Assembly (NCBI RefSeq): GCF_007753265.1 | Contig: NZ_CP036349.1 | Span: forward strand, 4,001,363-4,065,362 | Direction: 5' to 3' | DNA: 64,000 nucleotides | DNA from: Botrimarina mediterranea | Lineage (GTDB): Bacteria; Planctomycetota; Planctomycetia; Pirellulales; Lacipirellulaceae | In this document: in pieces, positions 43,440-52,652 of the stretch | Layout: each line of letters starts with the position of its first letter | Position numbering within the stretch: the first letter of the stretch is position 1 | Position numbers and translations under genes: made by a program | The notes under the pieces: model-generated | Told to the model about the DNA's origin: nothing | The model's database searches: none | The model's input: only the letters and a program-made list of their open reading frames with translations

Positions 43440-45566
43440 TTGCAGAAACACATCGTTGAACGGCAGATCGGCGGCGAGACGATCCGCATCGAGACCGGAA
43501 CCCTAGCCAAGCAGGCCGCCGGCGCCGTCCTGGTGAGCCTGAACGACACCGTCGTGCTGACCGCCGTCGCCACCAGCGCCCCGCGTCCCGGCATCGACTT
43601 CTTCCCGCTCACTTGCGACTACCGCGAGCGGACCGCCGCGGCTGGCAAGTTCCCTGGCGGCTTTATGAAGCGCGAAGGGCGTCCCACCACCAAGGAGACG
43701 CTCACCAGCCGCCTGATCGACCGCCCGATCCGCCCGATGTTCGCGGCCGGATTCAACGACGAGGTCCAGATCCAATCGTTCGTCATGTCGAGCGACCGTC
43801 AGACCGACGGCGACGTGCTGGCGATGATCGGCGCCTCGGCCGCCCTGACGATCTCGACGCTGCCGTTCGAGGGCCCGCTGGGCTCGCTCCGCGTCGGCAA
43901 GGTCGACGGCAAGCTGGTCGCATTCCCGACCGCCGAGCAGCTGGAGTTCAGCGAGCTCGACCTGATTGTGTCGGGCACGAAGGACGCGATCCTGATGATC
44001 GAGGGCTTCGCCCGCGAGATGCCCGAAGACGAGATGACCGAGGCCCTGCTGTACGCCCACAAGCTCATCGGCGAGCTGTGCGAGTTGCAGCTCGAACTAC
44101 GTGAGAAGGTCGGCACGCCGGCCAGCAGCTACGTCTCGCCCGAGCCCGACGGCATCTTCGAGAAGCTCGAAGCCGCTTACGGCGAGAAGCTCAAGGCCGC
44201 CAAGCAGATCGTCGGCAAGCAAGATCGCGCCGAGGCGTGCAGCGCGCTGAAGGCCGAGGCCCTGGCCGAACTGGTCCCCGACCCGAAGGCCGAGGACGCC
44301 CTCGACATCGGCAAGGTCAAGAGCGCGTGGCACGACCTCGAAGCGAAGGTCATCCGCCAGACGATCCTCGAAGGGAAGCGTCCCGACGGCCGCGACTCGA
44401 AGACCCTGCGTCCGATCCACTGCGAAGTGGACCTGCTGCCGCGCGTCCACGGCTCGGCCCTGTTCCAGCGTGGCGAGACCCAGTCCTTGGTGACCATCAC
44501 CCTGGGCACCGGCCGCGACGAGCAACGCGTCGATGGCCTCTTCGACGAGTACAGCAAGCGGTTCATGCTGGACTACAACTTCCCGAGCTTCTCGGTCGGC
44601 GAGTGCCGCCCGATCCGGGGACCCGGTCGCCGCGAGATCGGCCACGGCATGCTCGCCGAGCGGTCGGTCAACCCGGTGCTGCCGGACCACGACTCGTTCC
44701 CCTACACGATCCGCGTGATCTCCGACATCCTCGAGTCGAACGGCTCGAGCTCGATGGCCTCGGTCTGCGCCGCCACCCTGGGTCTGATGGCCGCCGGCGT
44801 GCCGATCACCAACCCGGTGGCGGGCATCTCGGTCGGCTTGGTGAAGGAAGGCGAGGATTGGACTCTGCTCACCGACATCCTCGGCGACGAGGACCACTTC
44901 GGCGACATGGACTTCAAAATCGCCGGCACCCAGAACGGCATCACGGGCATCCAGCTCGACCTGAAGATCATGGGCATCAGCGAGGAGATCATCCGCGCGA
45001 CGCTCGCTCAGAGCCGTGACGCCCGGATCGAGATCCTCCGCAGCATGCTCTCGGCCATTCAGCGGCCGCGTGAGTCGACCGCTTCGTCGGCGCCGCGTCT
45101 GGTGCGGACCTCGATCGACCCGCAGAAGATCGGCCTCCTCATCGGCCCCGGCGGCAAGACGATCCGCGGCATCCAAGAGGACTGCGGCGTGCAGATCGAC
45201 GTGGAAGAGGACGGCACGATTACGATCGCCGGCCCCGACCAAGAGACCGTCACCGCCGGTCTCGGCCGAGTCGAGGCGCTCACCGCGAGCGTCCAGGTCG
45301 GCCGCGTCTACAAGGGGAAGGTGTCGAGCATCAAGGACTTCGGCGCGTTCGTCGAGATCCTCCCCGGCAAGGACGGCCTGTGCCACATCAGCGAGCTCTC
45401 CGACGGCTACGTCGCGAGCGTTGGCGACATCTGCAAGGTGGGCGACGTCATGGAGGTCAAGGTCATCGCCGTCGATGACCAAGACCGCGTGAAGCTCAGC
45501 CGCCGCGCCGCAATGGCCGACGCCGCCGGCCCCGCCGAGGCCGAGCCCGCCGAAGCGGACGCCTGA
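43440..45566 (+). CDS. pnp: polyribonucleotide nucleotidyltransferase (PNPase)
   Basis: The product has 708 residues. Translation starts at a TTG (43440), preceded by AAGGA at 43427-43431; no ATG or GTG fits and the family N-terminus ([14 protein letters not shown]) follows at once. Two RNase PH-type domains (residues ~1-140 and ~305-535) flank an all-helical domain, followed by a KH domain ([20 protein letters not shown]) and an S1 domain ([20 protein letters not shown]). It degrades RNA 3' to 5' with phosphate. The TTG start may limit its expression. An intrinsic terminator follows. Confidence 0.98.
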   Translation: MQKHIVERQIGGETIRIETGTLAKQAAGAVLVSLNDTVVLTAVATSAPRPGIDFFPLTCDYRERTAAAGKFPGGFMKREGRPTTKETLTSRLIDRPIRPMFAAGFNDEVQIQSFVMSSDRQTDGDVLAMIGASAALTISTLPFEGPLGSLRVGKVDGKLVAFPTAEQLEFSELDLIVSGTKDAILMIEGFAREMPEDEMTEALLYAHKLIGELCELQLELREKVGTPASSYVSPEPDGIFEKLEAAYGEKLKAAKQIVGKQDRAEACSALKAEALAELVPDPKAEDALDIGKVKSAWHDLEAKVIRQTILEGKRPDGRDSKTLRPIHCEVDLLPRVHGSALFQRGETQSLVTITLGTGRDEQRVDGLFDEYSKRFMLDYNFPSFSVGECRPIRGPGRREIGHGMLAERSVNPVLPDHDSFPYTIRVISDILESNGSSSMASVCAATLGLMAAGVPITNPVAGISVGLVKEGEDWTLLTDILGDEDHFGDMDFKIAGTQNGITGIQLDLKIMGISEEIIRATLAQSRDARIEILRSMLSAIQRPRESTASSAPRLVRTSIDPQKIGLLIGPGGKTIRGIQEDCGVQIDVEEDGTITIAGPDQETVTAGLGRVEALTASVQVGRVYKGKVSSIKDFGAFVEILPGKDGLCHISELSDGYVASVGDICKVGDVMEVKVIAVDDQDRVKLSRRAAMADAAGPAEAEPAEADA

Positions 45567-45594
45567 TCGCGTGCGTGTGATTGACAACTAATCG

Positions 45595-45630
45595 AGAGCC
45601 GGGCTTCGCTTGCGGGGCCCGGCTCTTTTC
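45595..45630 (+). terminator. intrinsic terminator of pnp
   Basis: AGAGCCGGGC (45595-45604) pairs with GCCCGGCTCT (45617-45626), followed by TTTTC. It lies just before the left arm of the inverted repeat at 45636. Confidence 0.9.
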
Positions 45631-45635
45631 TTTGG

Positions 45636-46202
45636 AACCGCCAAGACGCCAAGAGCGCCAGGGATCGCCAAGAGCATGTTGAGAGCTTGATCGTGCCACG
45701 ACCTGAGTACCAAGATATTAACGTTGAGTGCTGGTTGCATGATGGCAAGCTTAGCTCTATGACACGGTCGGTTTGTCTCTTTCACAGTGACGCCGAACGG
45801 GGGACGCAGTTGCGTAACGCGGTAGCCGAGCTTTCCGAAACACAAACGCGATGCTTACTGTCGTTCGAGGCTTGTGATCGACCGCAATCGGTCAGTTCGC
45901 TTCAGCTCCGGTGGATGAAACCAACAGACGATTTGGCCGTTATGCACGTCGAATCCACTTCTAAGGGTTCGGTGACCGTGACTGTTACATCGCATGGCGC
46001 AGACGCTTTGTGCCAGGCGTTTGAAAAGTGGCTTCAAGGGCATGAAGACTTCGCAGTCGATCCAGAGTGCTCGGGTATATCTCGCCGCAACTTGAAGGCG
46101 CTCGATCGATCTTCACTTGATATCTGGTTTTGGGGTCCGCGCTACGTCAACCCCTAGAATTGACTCTTGGCGATCCCTGGCGCTCCTGGCGTCTTGGCGG
46201 TT
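45636..46202. repeat. 39-bp inverted repeats enclosing a gene (filled CGCCAAGA element)
   Basis: The arms 45636-45674 and 46164-46202 match at 38 of 39 positions, with 489 bp between them that hold one complete gene (45693-46157). The same arm sequence (AACCGCCAAGACGCC start) forms compact hairpins without a gene at 54915-55081 and 61784-61967. The arms are built from the word CGCCAAGA at an 8-10 nt period. No transposase gene or target-site duplication is evident. Confidence 0.93.
45693..46157 (+). CDS. hypothetical protein carried between inverted repeats
   Basis: The product has 154 residues from GTG 45693 (MPRPEYQDINVECWLHDG); a TTG two codons earlier is also possible. I recognise no family. 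It is a soluble, mixed alpha/beta protein with no signal peptide or membrane helix, with Trp-rich ends (VECWLHDG, LDIWFWGPRYV) and a central LSFEACDRPQSVSSLQLRW. Its base composition is visibly more AT-rich than pnp or the kinase on either side, suggesting acquisition. Its whole coding region lies between the 39-bp arms. Confidence 0.7.
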   Translation: MPRPEYQDINVECWLHDGKLSSMTRSVCLFHSDAERGTQLRNAVAELSETQTRCLLSFEACDRPQSVSSLQLRWMKPTDDLAVMHVESTSKGSVTVTVTSHGADALCQAFEKWLQGHEDFAVDPECSGISRRNLKALDRSSLDIWFWGPRYVNP

Positions 46203-46213
46203 AAATAAGTCCC

Positions 46214-47014
46214 ATGAGCGACCCCACCACCGACGAGACGGTCCAGCGGCTGATGGACCAGTACGCCGAGATCGCTCGGCTCGCCGGGGGGCTTGCGCAC
46301 GAGATCAAGAACCCGCTGTCGACGATCCGGCTCAACATGCAGCTGCTCGCCGAAGACGTGCTCCCCGAAGACGTTGAGGATGAAGCCCTGCTCTCTCCGC
46401 AGCAGAAGCGGGTCGCCAAGCGGATCGCGGCGGTGCAGCGTGAGTGCACGCGGCTGCAAGACCTGCTCGAGGACTTCCTCAACTACGCCAAGGTGCGGCG
46501 CGTCGATCTCACGCCGCGCGACCTCAACATCGAGATCGCCGAGGCGCTCGACTTCTTCGAGCCCGAGTGCGAGCGCGCGGGGGTGGAGATCGTCCCCTAC
46601 CTCGACCCCGACCTGCCGACGGTGCGGCTCGACCGCGAGGCGTTCCGCGGGGCGCTGGTGAATCTGCTCTTGAACGCGGTGCAGGCGATGCCCGACGGCG
46701 GGCAGATCGTCGTGCAGACGCGGGCCCTGGGCGATCGGGCGGCGGTCTACCTGACCGACACGGGCCTGGGCATGGACGACGCGACCGCGAGCAAGATGTT
46801 CGAGGCGTTCTTCAGCACCAAGCCCGGCGGCAGCGGCCTGGGCCTGCCGACAACGATGAAGATCATCGAAGCCCACGGCGGCGCGATCAGCGTGCAGAGC
46901 GAGCTAGGACGCGGGACGCGGTTCGCGATCGAGCTGCCGGCGGTGGCGCGGCTGCCGAAGGCTTCTAGTGGTTCTGGTAAAGAGCCGCCGATGGACGCGG
47001 ATGAGCGCAGATGA
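46214..47014 (+). CDS. soluble two-component sensor histidine kinase (NtrB-like)
   Basis: The product has 266 residues and no membrane helix. The H-box GGLAHEIKNPLSTIRLN carries the phospho-accepting His near residue 29; the ATPase domain has the N-box LVNLLLNAVQAMP, G1 DTGLGMD and G2 GGSGLGLPTTMKI. It lacks a sensory domain beyond ~20 N-terminal residues. Its likely partner is the NtrC-type regulator at 49079, now 2 kb away. The last ~10 residues (MDADERR) are encoded by a repeated word of the type ATGGACGCGGATGA, so the true C-terminus may have been replaced by repeat sequence. Confidence 0.92.
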   Translation: MSDPTTDETVQRLMDQYAEIARLAGGLAHEIKNPLSTIRLNMQLLAEDVLPEDVEDEALLSPQQKRVAKRIAAVQRECTRLQDLLEDFLNYAKVRRVDLTPRDLNIEIAEALDFFEPECERAGVEIVPYLDPDLPTVRLDREAFRGALVNLLLNAVQAMPDGGQIVVQTRALGDRAAVYLTDTGLGMDDATASKMFEAFFSTKPGGSGLGLPTTMKIIEAHGGAISVQSELGRGTRFAIELPAVARLPKASSGSGKEPPMDADERR

Positions 47015-47036
47015 TGTGTAGAAGATGGTGATTGTG

Positions 47037-47775
47037 TCCGAGCCGCGACCGTCAGGGACGGACCAAACCGTTCAGCTACCAAAGACCGCCTTGTATTCGA
47101 GATCATGCGATGACAGACAACGTTAACGATTCGGAAGGCGCCGAGGTGGACGCATGGTACGAACGTAAGTCTGAGCTCATGGCATCAGTACTTGGCAAGC
47201 CTGAAGATTGGGTAATGCACGCCATTATCCCATACGATGTTGGTGGAAGGCTTGATCAGTACTTTTACAGGTCGTTCCAAACCGGCACGGCGATGGCGAC
47301 GAAGGAATTGTCGCTCTTGCCAGATCAGGGGTCATCGAATGACAGACTCACGACCTATGAGATGGTTGGATTCATGCGTCCACCATTCACCGGTGAAGAC
47401 GCTGGCAATCTTGAGACAACCTCGGGTCGAATCTATCGACGACTCGACATCTTTATGAATGCGTTAGCGCGTTACAGCGAGCAGGCGACTCTGAATCCAT
47501 ATGAAACTAGCGCGGTTCCGAAGGTCGATGAGAGCGAATCCGATTACCCCTTGGTAATCTTCGACGAGTTTGCAAAGTTCGATTTGGGTGACAATCAAAC
47601 CTTTGGATTGCTCGCCGTTATCGAGATTTTTCCCAGCGAGTTTGAATACAAGCAAGAAAATGGCGGTGACGCCCTGATTGACTTGTTGAAGCAAGAGGGC
47701 GTCTATCCCTTTACGGACCCGAACCGCTCACCCGTGGTCTAGTGTCTGGTCGCTCCCTGACGGTCGCGGCTCGGA
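47037..47775. repeat. 22-bp inverted repeats enclosing a SUFU gene
   Basis: The arms 47037-47058 and 47754-47775 are perfect over 22 bp (TCCGAGCCGCGACCGTCAGG start), with weaker complementarity for ~14 nt further inside. A single gene (47110-47742) fills the interval. The related word CCGAGCCGCGACCGTTAG recurs at 48681-48698. Confidence 0.92.
47110..47742 (+). CDS. suppressor-of-fused (SUFU) domain protein
   Basis: The product has 210 residues from ATG 47110. The SUFU pattern is visible: HAIIPYDVGGRLDQYFY, TGTAMATKELSLL and YEMVGFMRPP in the middle, and the diagnostic C-terminal stretch LAVIEIFPSEFEYKQENGGD followed by ALIDLLKQEGV and DPNRSPVV. Bacterial SUFU proteins are common as immunity proteins in polymorphic toxin systems, but no toxin gene is adjacent. 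Base composition is much more AT-rich than both neighbours, and it sits between 22-bp inverted repeats, so it looks acquired. It interrupts the order kinase, SDR, regulator. Confidence 0.85.
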   Translation: MTDNVNDSEGAEVDAWYERKSELMASVLGKPEDWVMHAIIPYDVGGRLDQYFYRSFQTGTAMATKELSLLPDQGSSNDRLTTYEMVGFMRPPFTGEDAGNLETTSGRIYRRLDIFMNALARYSEQATLNPYETSAVPKVDESESDYPLVIFDEFAKFDLGDNQTFGLLAVIEIFPSEFEYKQENGGDALIDLLKQEGVYPFTDPNRSPVV

Positions 47776-47869
47776 TACGAACCTCTGCTCACTCTGGAGC
47801 GTAGAAGCGTTCCCACCGTAAACCGCGTCGCTACGCCAACGTCCCACCTTCCTCTCGTGAGTCTCTCTC

Positions 47870-48664
47870 ATGGATCTCAAACTCAAGGGCCGTACGGCCT
47901 TGGTGACTGGTTCGACCCTCGGCATCGGCGCGTCGATCGCCGAGACGCTGCTTCGAGAAGGGGCGACAGTTCTGGTCAATGGCCGTGACGAATCTCGCAC
48001 CACCGCGGCGGCGGAGAAGTTGAAGGCGTTTGGCGACGCGCGGCCGGTTGCGGGCGATGTGTCGACGGGTGAAGGGGCTGAGCAGGTCGCCGCGGCGGCG
48101 CTGGCGCTCGGCGATGTCGATATCCTTGTCAACAATGCGGGGGTCTTCACGCCGCAGCCGTTCTTCGAGATCCCCGACGACGAGTGGGAACGGCTGTTCC
48201 GGGTCAACGTGATGAGCGGCGTGCGGATGAGTCGGCTGCTTGCGCCCGCGATGCGTGACCGCGGCTGGGGGCGTGTGCTGTTCATCGCCAGCGAATCGGC
48301 CCTCAACATCCCCGTGGAGATGGTCCACTACGGCATGACGAAGACGGCCCAACTCGCCGTGGCCCGCGGCCTCGCGAAGACGCTCAGCGGCACGGGCGTC
48401 ACCGTGAACAGCGTCCTGCCGGGCCCGACCTGGACCGATGGCGTCGAGGAGTTCGTCCGCGAGATGGCCGACGCCGAGGGAGTCAGCGAGGAGCAGATGA
48501 AGAGCGACTTCGTTCCCAAGAACCGCCCGACGTCGCTGATCCAGCGCTTCGCAACCGCCGAAGAAGTGGCGTCGCTCGTGGCGTACCTGTGCTCGGACTT
48601 GGCGAGCGCGACCAGCGGCGCGGCGATGCGGGTCGATGGGGGGATTGTCGATACGATCACTTGA
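47870..48664 (+). CDS. SDR-family oxidoreductase (3-oxoacyl-ACP reductase-like)
   Basis: The product has 264 residues. The classical short-chain dehydrogenase motifs are present: TGSTLGIG (cofactor), NNAG, catalytic Ser in FIASESA and HYGMTK (Tyr and Lys), and the C-terminal SGAAMRVDGG. It probably uses NADP(H); the Arg in NGRDESR fits this. The substrate is unknown. It lies between the SUFU cassette and the regulator gene; its stop codon overlaps the left arm of a repeat at 48663. Confidence 0.92.
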   Translation: MDLKLKGRTALVTGSTLGIGASIAETLLREGATVLVNGRDESRTTAAAEKLKAFGDARPVAGDVSTGEGAEQVAAAALALGDVDILVNNAGVFTPQPFFEIPDDEWERLFRVNVMSGVRMSRLLAPAMRDRGWGRVLFIASESALNIPVEMVHYGMTKTAQLAVARGLAKTLSGTGVTVNSVLPGPTWTDGVEEFVREMADAEGVSEEQMKSDFVPKNRPTSLIQRFATAEEVASLVAYLCSDLASATSGAAMRVDGGIVDTIT

Positions 48665-49066
48665 AGTGGGAAGTTGGGGGCCGAGCCGCGACCGTTAGTG
48701 AGCGTTTTTGAAAGGGGAATGCGGAAAGGGGAAAGTGGAAGGTTCGATCGCTTGCCCAAGCGATTCGCTCGACTTCACTCGCTTTGATGCCCCCTTTCCG
48801 CTTTCCCTGTTTTCTTCAAGATTCTTGAATCCTTTAGAGGGTTGCCGAGCACTATTACGACGTCATTGCGTTTCTTCCCCTGGGGGTGTCGCGTGTTGAG
48901 TCGTCTGTGCGCCGCCGTGCTGCTCGCGGGTTGCCTCCCGACACCATCAAGCGTGGCGGCCGTCTGGGCTTCCGCTGTGCTTTCGCCGGCCACGCTAGTA
49001 ACGGCTCGGGACGGTCGGCCGCTCACGGCTCGGCTGAGGACCTTCCGACTTTCCACTTCCCACTTC
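48663..49066. repeat. nested imperfect inverted repeats
   Basis: GAAGTGGGAAGT at 48663-48674 pairs with 49055-49066. Inside are related CCGAGCCG words at 48681 and, inverted, near 48999-49035, and an inner hairpin of the word GCGGAAAGGGG (48715-48735 with 48789-48806). It fills the 414-bp gap before the regulator gene. The in-frame extension of the regulator through this region is not credible. Confidence 0.75.
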
Positions 49067-49078
49067 ATACTTTCCGGT

Positions 49079-50494
49079 ATGCCCACCCCCACCACCCGCG
49101 CCGCCGCTGGACCGCCGATCCGGGTCTTGGTGGTCGATAACGACGAGGGCCACGCCGAGGCGATGGCGGAGTCGCTCGGCAAGATCGGCTACGCCTGCGA
49201 CACGGCCCTGTCGGGGAAGGCCGCCGTCGAGCGGATGGAGAAAGGGGGCTACGAGATCGTCGTTACGGACCTCGTGATGCCCGGCGGCGCCGGTGGCCTG
49301 GAGGTCCTCGCCGAGGCTCGGCAGCGGCTCCCCGAGGCGGAGGTGATCCTCGTCACTGGCCACGGCACGATCGAGTCGGCCGTCGAGGCGATGCGTCGCG
49401 GGGCGTTCAACTACCTGCTGAAGCCGCTCGACCTCGGGCAGCTCCGCGCGGTGGTCGACAACGCCGCCCGCAGCCAGCACCTGCGCCGCGCGAACGCCGA
49501 GCTGCGGAAGCGGCTCGATGAGAAGTTCGGCTTCGAGGGGGTGATCGGCGAGTCCGAGGCGATGCGCAGCGTCATCGAACGGCTCAGCCGGATCGCGCCG
49601 ACCGACGCCACCGTGCTGATCCAAGGGGACACGGGCTGCGGCAAGGAGCTGGTGGCCCAGGCGATCCACCAGAACAGCCCGCGGAAGACACGGCCCTTCG
49701 TCGCCCTCAACTGCGGCGCGCTTTCGGAGAACATCCTCGAGAGCGAGCTGTTCGGCCACATCAAAGGCGCGTTCACCGACGCGTCGCACGACCGGGTCGG
49801 CAAGTTCGAGTACGCCGACGGCGGCACGCTGTTCCTCGACGAGGTCGGCGACATGCCCCCCGCGACACAGATCAAGCTGCTGCGGGTGCTGGAGAGCGGC
49901 GAGATCACCCGCGTTGGGTCCAATGAGGCAAAGAAGGTCGACGTGCGGATCCTGTCGGCCACCAACCGCGACCTCGAAGCGGCGATTGCCGCCGGGACGT
50001 TCCGCGAGGACCTCTACCACCGCCTCAAGGTAGTGACGGTGCGGCTGCCGCGGCTGGCGGAGCGACGCGAGGACATCCCGCTACTGATCGAGCACTTCCT
50101 CAAGCTGCACAGCAAGCGGCACTTCAAGAAGGTGAAGAGCGTCGCTCCGGCCGCGCGGCGGCGGTTGCTCGCTTACGAGTGGCCCGGCAACGTGCGCGAG
50201 CTGAAGAACGCGATCGAGAGCATGGTCGTCGTGGACCTCGACGGCGTGCTGGACCTGGACGACTTGCCGGAACAGTTCACCGGCGGCTACGGCGGCGACG
50301 ACACAGCGGCGGCGCCGATCACGACAGGCGGCTCGCTCGCCGAACTCGTGGGCAAGAGCATGGCCGACATCGAAGGCCTGTTCATCGCCGAGACGCTCAA
50401 GGTCACCGCCGGCAACCGCGAAGAAGCCGCCACGATGCTCGGCATCGGCGAGCGGACGCTGTATCGGAAGATTAAAGAGTACGGACTGAACTAA
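49079..50494 (+). CDS. NtrC-family sigma-54-dependent response regulator
   Basis: The product has 471 residues. The N-terminal receiver (residues ~15-125) has the phospho-acceptor Asp in VVTDLVMPG and the Lys in YLLKPLD. The AAA+ domain has Walker A GDTGCGKE, Walker [12 protein letters not shown] and Arg fingers in FREDLYHRL. The sigma-54 contact loop reads GAFTDA rather than GAFTGA. A Fis-type HTH ends the protein ([20 protein letters not shown]). It activates sigma-54 promoters on phosphorylation, most likely by the soluble kinase at 46214. Confidence 0.93.
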   Translation: MPTPTTRAAAGPPIRVLVVDNDEGHAEAMAESLGKIGYACDTALSGKAAVERMEKGGYEIVVTDLVMPGGAGGLEVLAEARQRLPEAEVILVTGHGTIESAVEAMRRGAFNYLLKPLDLGQLRAVVDNAARSQHLRRANAELRKRLDEKFGFEGVIGESEAMRSVIERLSRIAPTDATVLIQGDTGCGKELVAQAIHQNSPRKTRPFVALNCGALSENILESELFGHIKGAFTDASHDRVGKFEYADGGTLFLDEVGDMPPATQIKLLRVLESGEITRVGSNEAKKVDVRILSATNRDLEAAIAAGTFREDLYHRLKVVTVRLPRLAERREDIPLLIEHFLKLHSKRHFKKVKSVAPAARRRLLAYEWPGNVRELKNAIESMVVVDLDGVLDLDDLPEQFTGGYGGDDTAAAPITTGGSLAELVGKSMADIEGLFIAETLKVTAGNREEAATMLGIGERTLYRKIKEYGLN

Positions 50495-50500
50495 ACTGCT

Positions 50501-50594
50501 GAATGACGAAATCCGAATGACGAATGACGAAGCTGCTTGTAGCGGCTAGTACCCTCCGACAGGTTCGTCATTCGTCATTCGGGCTTCGTCATTC
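50501..50594. repeat. ATGACGA-type long hairpin, copy 2
   Basis: Arms 50501-50531 and 50564-50594 match at 29 of 31 positions. The loop carries TACCCTCCGACAGG as in copy 1 at 2742-2755, but here the facing left-arm bases have diverged (CTGCTTGTAGC). It lies between the regulator stop and the mutL start. Confidence 0.93.
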
Positions 50595-50605
50595 TCATCG
50601 CAAGG

Positions 50606-52549
50606 ATGACGATGCCCACGATCCGCCCCTTACCCCAGCTCGTCGTCAACCAGATCGCCGCGGGCGAGGTGGTGGAGCGGCCGGCGAGTGTGGTGAAGGA
50701 GCTGCTGGAGAACGCCGTCGATTCGGGGGCGACGCGGATCGATGTCGCCATCGAAGAAGGTGGCGCGGGGCTGGTGCGGATCGTTGATAATGGTTGCGGC
50801 ATCGGCGCGGACGAGCTACATCTGGCCGTCACCAACCACGCCACCAGCAAGATCGCCTCGGCGGAGGAGCTGTTCCGCGTCGGCACGCTGGGGTTCCGCG
50901 GCGAGGCGCTGGCGTCGATCGCCTCGGTAAGCCGGCTGGTGATCCGTAGTCGGCAGGAAGGGTGCGACGGGGCGGAGCTGGTGATGTCGGGCTCGGCGAC
51001 GGCCGACATTTCGCCCGCCGGGTGCCCCGTGGGGACGACCGTCGAGGTCCGCGACCTGTTCTTCAACACGCCGGTGCGCCGCAAGTTCTTGCGCACCGCC
51101 CAGACCGAGGCGGGGCACGTCAGCGAGGCGTTCGCGCGGGTGGCCCTGGCGCACCCGTCGCGGCACTTCACGCTGAGCCACAACGGCCGCCTGTTGCACG
51201 ACCTCCCCCCCTGCCCCGCTCCGCCGGAGGAAGGCGAAGACCGGGCGTGGCGGGACCGCATCGCCGCGCTCTTCGGTGAAGACTTGTCGGCGGCGCTGAT
51301 CGCCGTTGAGAGCCGTGACGAGCGGACCGAGGGGCTGGTGCGGCTGTCGGGGTTTGTCGCCGACCCGAAGGAGACCCGCACGCACACGCGGATGCAGTAC
51401 CTGCTGGTGAACGGCCGGGCGATCCGCGACCGCTCGCTGCAGCACGCACTCGGCGAGGCGTACCGCGGGCTGATCCTTACGGGCCGCAAGCCGATCTGCT
51501 TCTTGCGTCTCGAAATGCCGCCGGCGCTGGTGGACGTGAACGTGCATCCGCAGAAGCTCGAGGTGCGGTTCGCCGACTCGGGGCCGCTCTATAGCCAACT
51601 GCTCGGGACGCTGCGGTCGCGGTTCTTGTCGTCGGACTTGCGTGTGGGGGCGAGCAACCACATCGGCAACGACGAGGACGACGCCGTCGGCGATGCGACA
51701 AGCGGGCTGGTGGATTGGGCGAAGAACGAACTCGGCGAACGGCAACGGCGTTTCGATGACTCGGCGCCGATGTCGTACGCGCGGCACACATCGGGCGGCA
51801 GCGTCCCCGCCTTTCGGCCGTTCCCCTCGGGGGGCGAGTCGCTGTCGATGCACCGCTTCATGGGCCCGAGAGCCGCGTCGTCCCCGACCGCGGCGGAGGG
51901 GGAGTCGGTCCCGATGCGCGCCGCGGTCGGGGACGACGCGGCTCACGCATACTCGGAAAGCGACGACAATGCTGCTCCGGTCCGTGCGTTGCAGCTCCAT
52001 AACCGCTATCTGATCGTCGAGACCGACGCGGGGATGGAGGTGATCGACCAGCACGCGCTGCACGAGCGGGTGCTGTACGAGCAACTCCGCACGCGCGTGC
52101 TTGCGGGGCCCTTAGAAACGCAGAAGCTGCTGGTGCCCGAGCCGGTGGACCTGTCGCCAGCCGAGGCGGCGGCGGTACTCGACGCGCGCGAGCTGCTGTT
52201 GTCGGTCGGCCTCGATGTGCGCGCCTTTGGCGGCGACACGGTGCTGGTGCACTCGTTCCCGGCCATGCTGCGGCGGCTGACGCCGGGTGAGACGCTGCGG
52301 GACCTAGCCGCCCAGCTCGCTTCGGAGGCCGGCAAGGCGCCCGACGCCCGCGACGTGCTCGACGAGCTGCTGCACACCATGAGCTGCAAAGCGGCGGTCA
52401 AGTACGGCGACCCCTTGAGCGACGAAGAAATCGCCGCCCTGCTCGCCGCCCGCCCCGCGACGGAGAACCACCACCACTGCCCCCACGGCCGGCCCACGTC
52501 GCTGGTTTTCACGCGGGAAGAGCTGGACCGGCGTTTTCAGAGGATTTGA
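50606..52549 (+). CDS. mutL: DNA mismatch repair protein MutL
   Basis: The product has 647 residues. The GHKL ATPase N-terminus is intact (QIAAGEVVERPASVVKELLE, DNGCGIG, GTLGFRGEAL). The C-terminal domain has the endonuclease motif DQHALHERVLYE (DQHAxxExxxxE) and a CPHGRP zinc-binding box, so it should nick DNA, as in bacteria without MutH. The ~130-residue linker is Ser/Pro-rich. Start is ATG 50606 or 50612. No mutS is nearby. The gene begins right after the hairpin at 50501. Confidence 0.96.
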   Translation: MTMPTIRPLPQLVVNQIAAGEVVERPASVVKELLENAVDSGATRIDVAIEEGGAGLVRIVDNGCGIGADELHLAVTNHATSKIASAEELFRVGTLGFRGEALASIASVSRLVIRSRQEGCDGAELVMSGSATADISPAGCPVGTTVEVRDLFFNTPVRRKFLRTAQTEAGHVSEAFARVALAHPSRHFTLSHNGRLLHDLPPCPAPPEEGEDRAWRDRIAALFGEDLSAALIAVESRDERTEGLVRLSGFVADPKETRTHTRMQYLLVNGRAIRDRSLQHALGEAYRGLILTGRKPICFLRLEMPPALVDVNVHPQKLEVRFADSGPLYSQLLGTLRSRFLSSDLRVGASNHIGNDEDDAVGDATSGLVDWAKNELGERQRRFDDSAPMSYARHTSGGSVPAFRPFPSGGESLSMHRFMGPRAASSPTAAEGESVPMRAAVGDDAAHAYSESDDNAAPVRALQLHNRYLIVETDAGMEVIDQHALHERVLYEQLRTRVLAGPLETQKLLVPEPVDLSPAEAAAVLDARELLLSVGLDVRAFGGDTVLVHSFPAMLRRLTPGETLRDLAAQLASEAGKAPDARDVLDELLHTMSCKAAVKYGDPLSDEEIAALLAARPATENHHHCPHGRPTSLVFTREELDRRFQRI

Positions 52550-52652
52550 GGGGGCTGACGCCCTGCGGACGAGGGGCTAAGGGACGGGGGAGTTTTGGTG
52601 GCGGGTGGCGATGGGGCGCTGCGGTAGACAGAATGGGGGGCTGGGTTGCGCT

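Noticed and set aside
44097-45587. Long minus-strand open frame opposite pnp
   Set aside because: Shadow of the KH/S1-containing PNPase gene.
45636-47775. The two gene-bearing inverted repeats as insertion sequences
   Set aside because: No transposase, no DDE or HUH motif in either cargo gene, and no obvious target-site duplication; they may still be non-autonomous elements.
48842-49078. In-frame extension of the sigma-54 regulator, including a lipobox-like LLAGC
   Set aside because: It lies in repeat sequence (48663-49066) and would put a lipoprotein signal on a cytoplasmic response regulator; the receiver domain starts right after ATG 49079.
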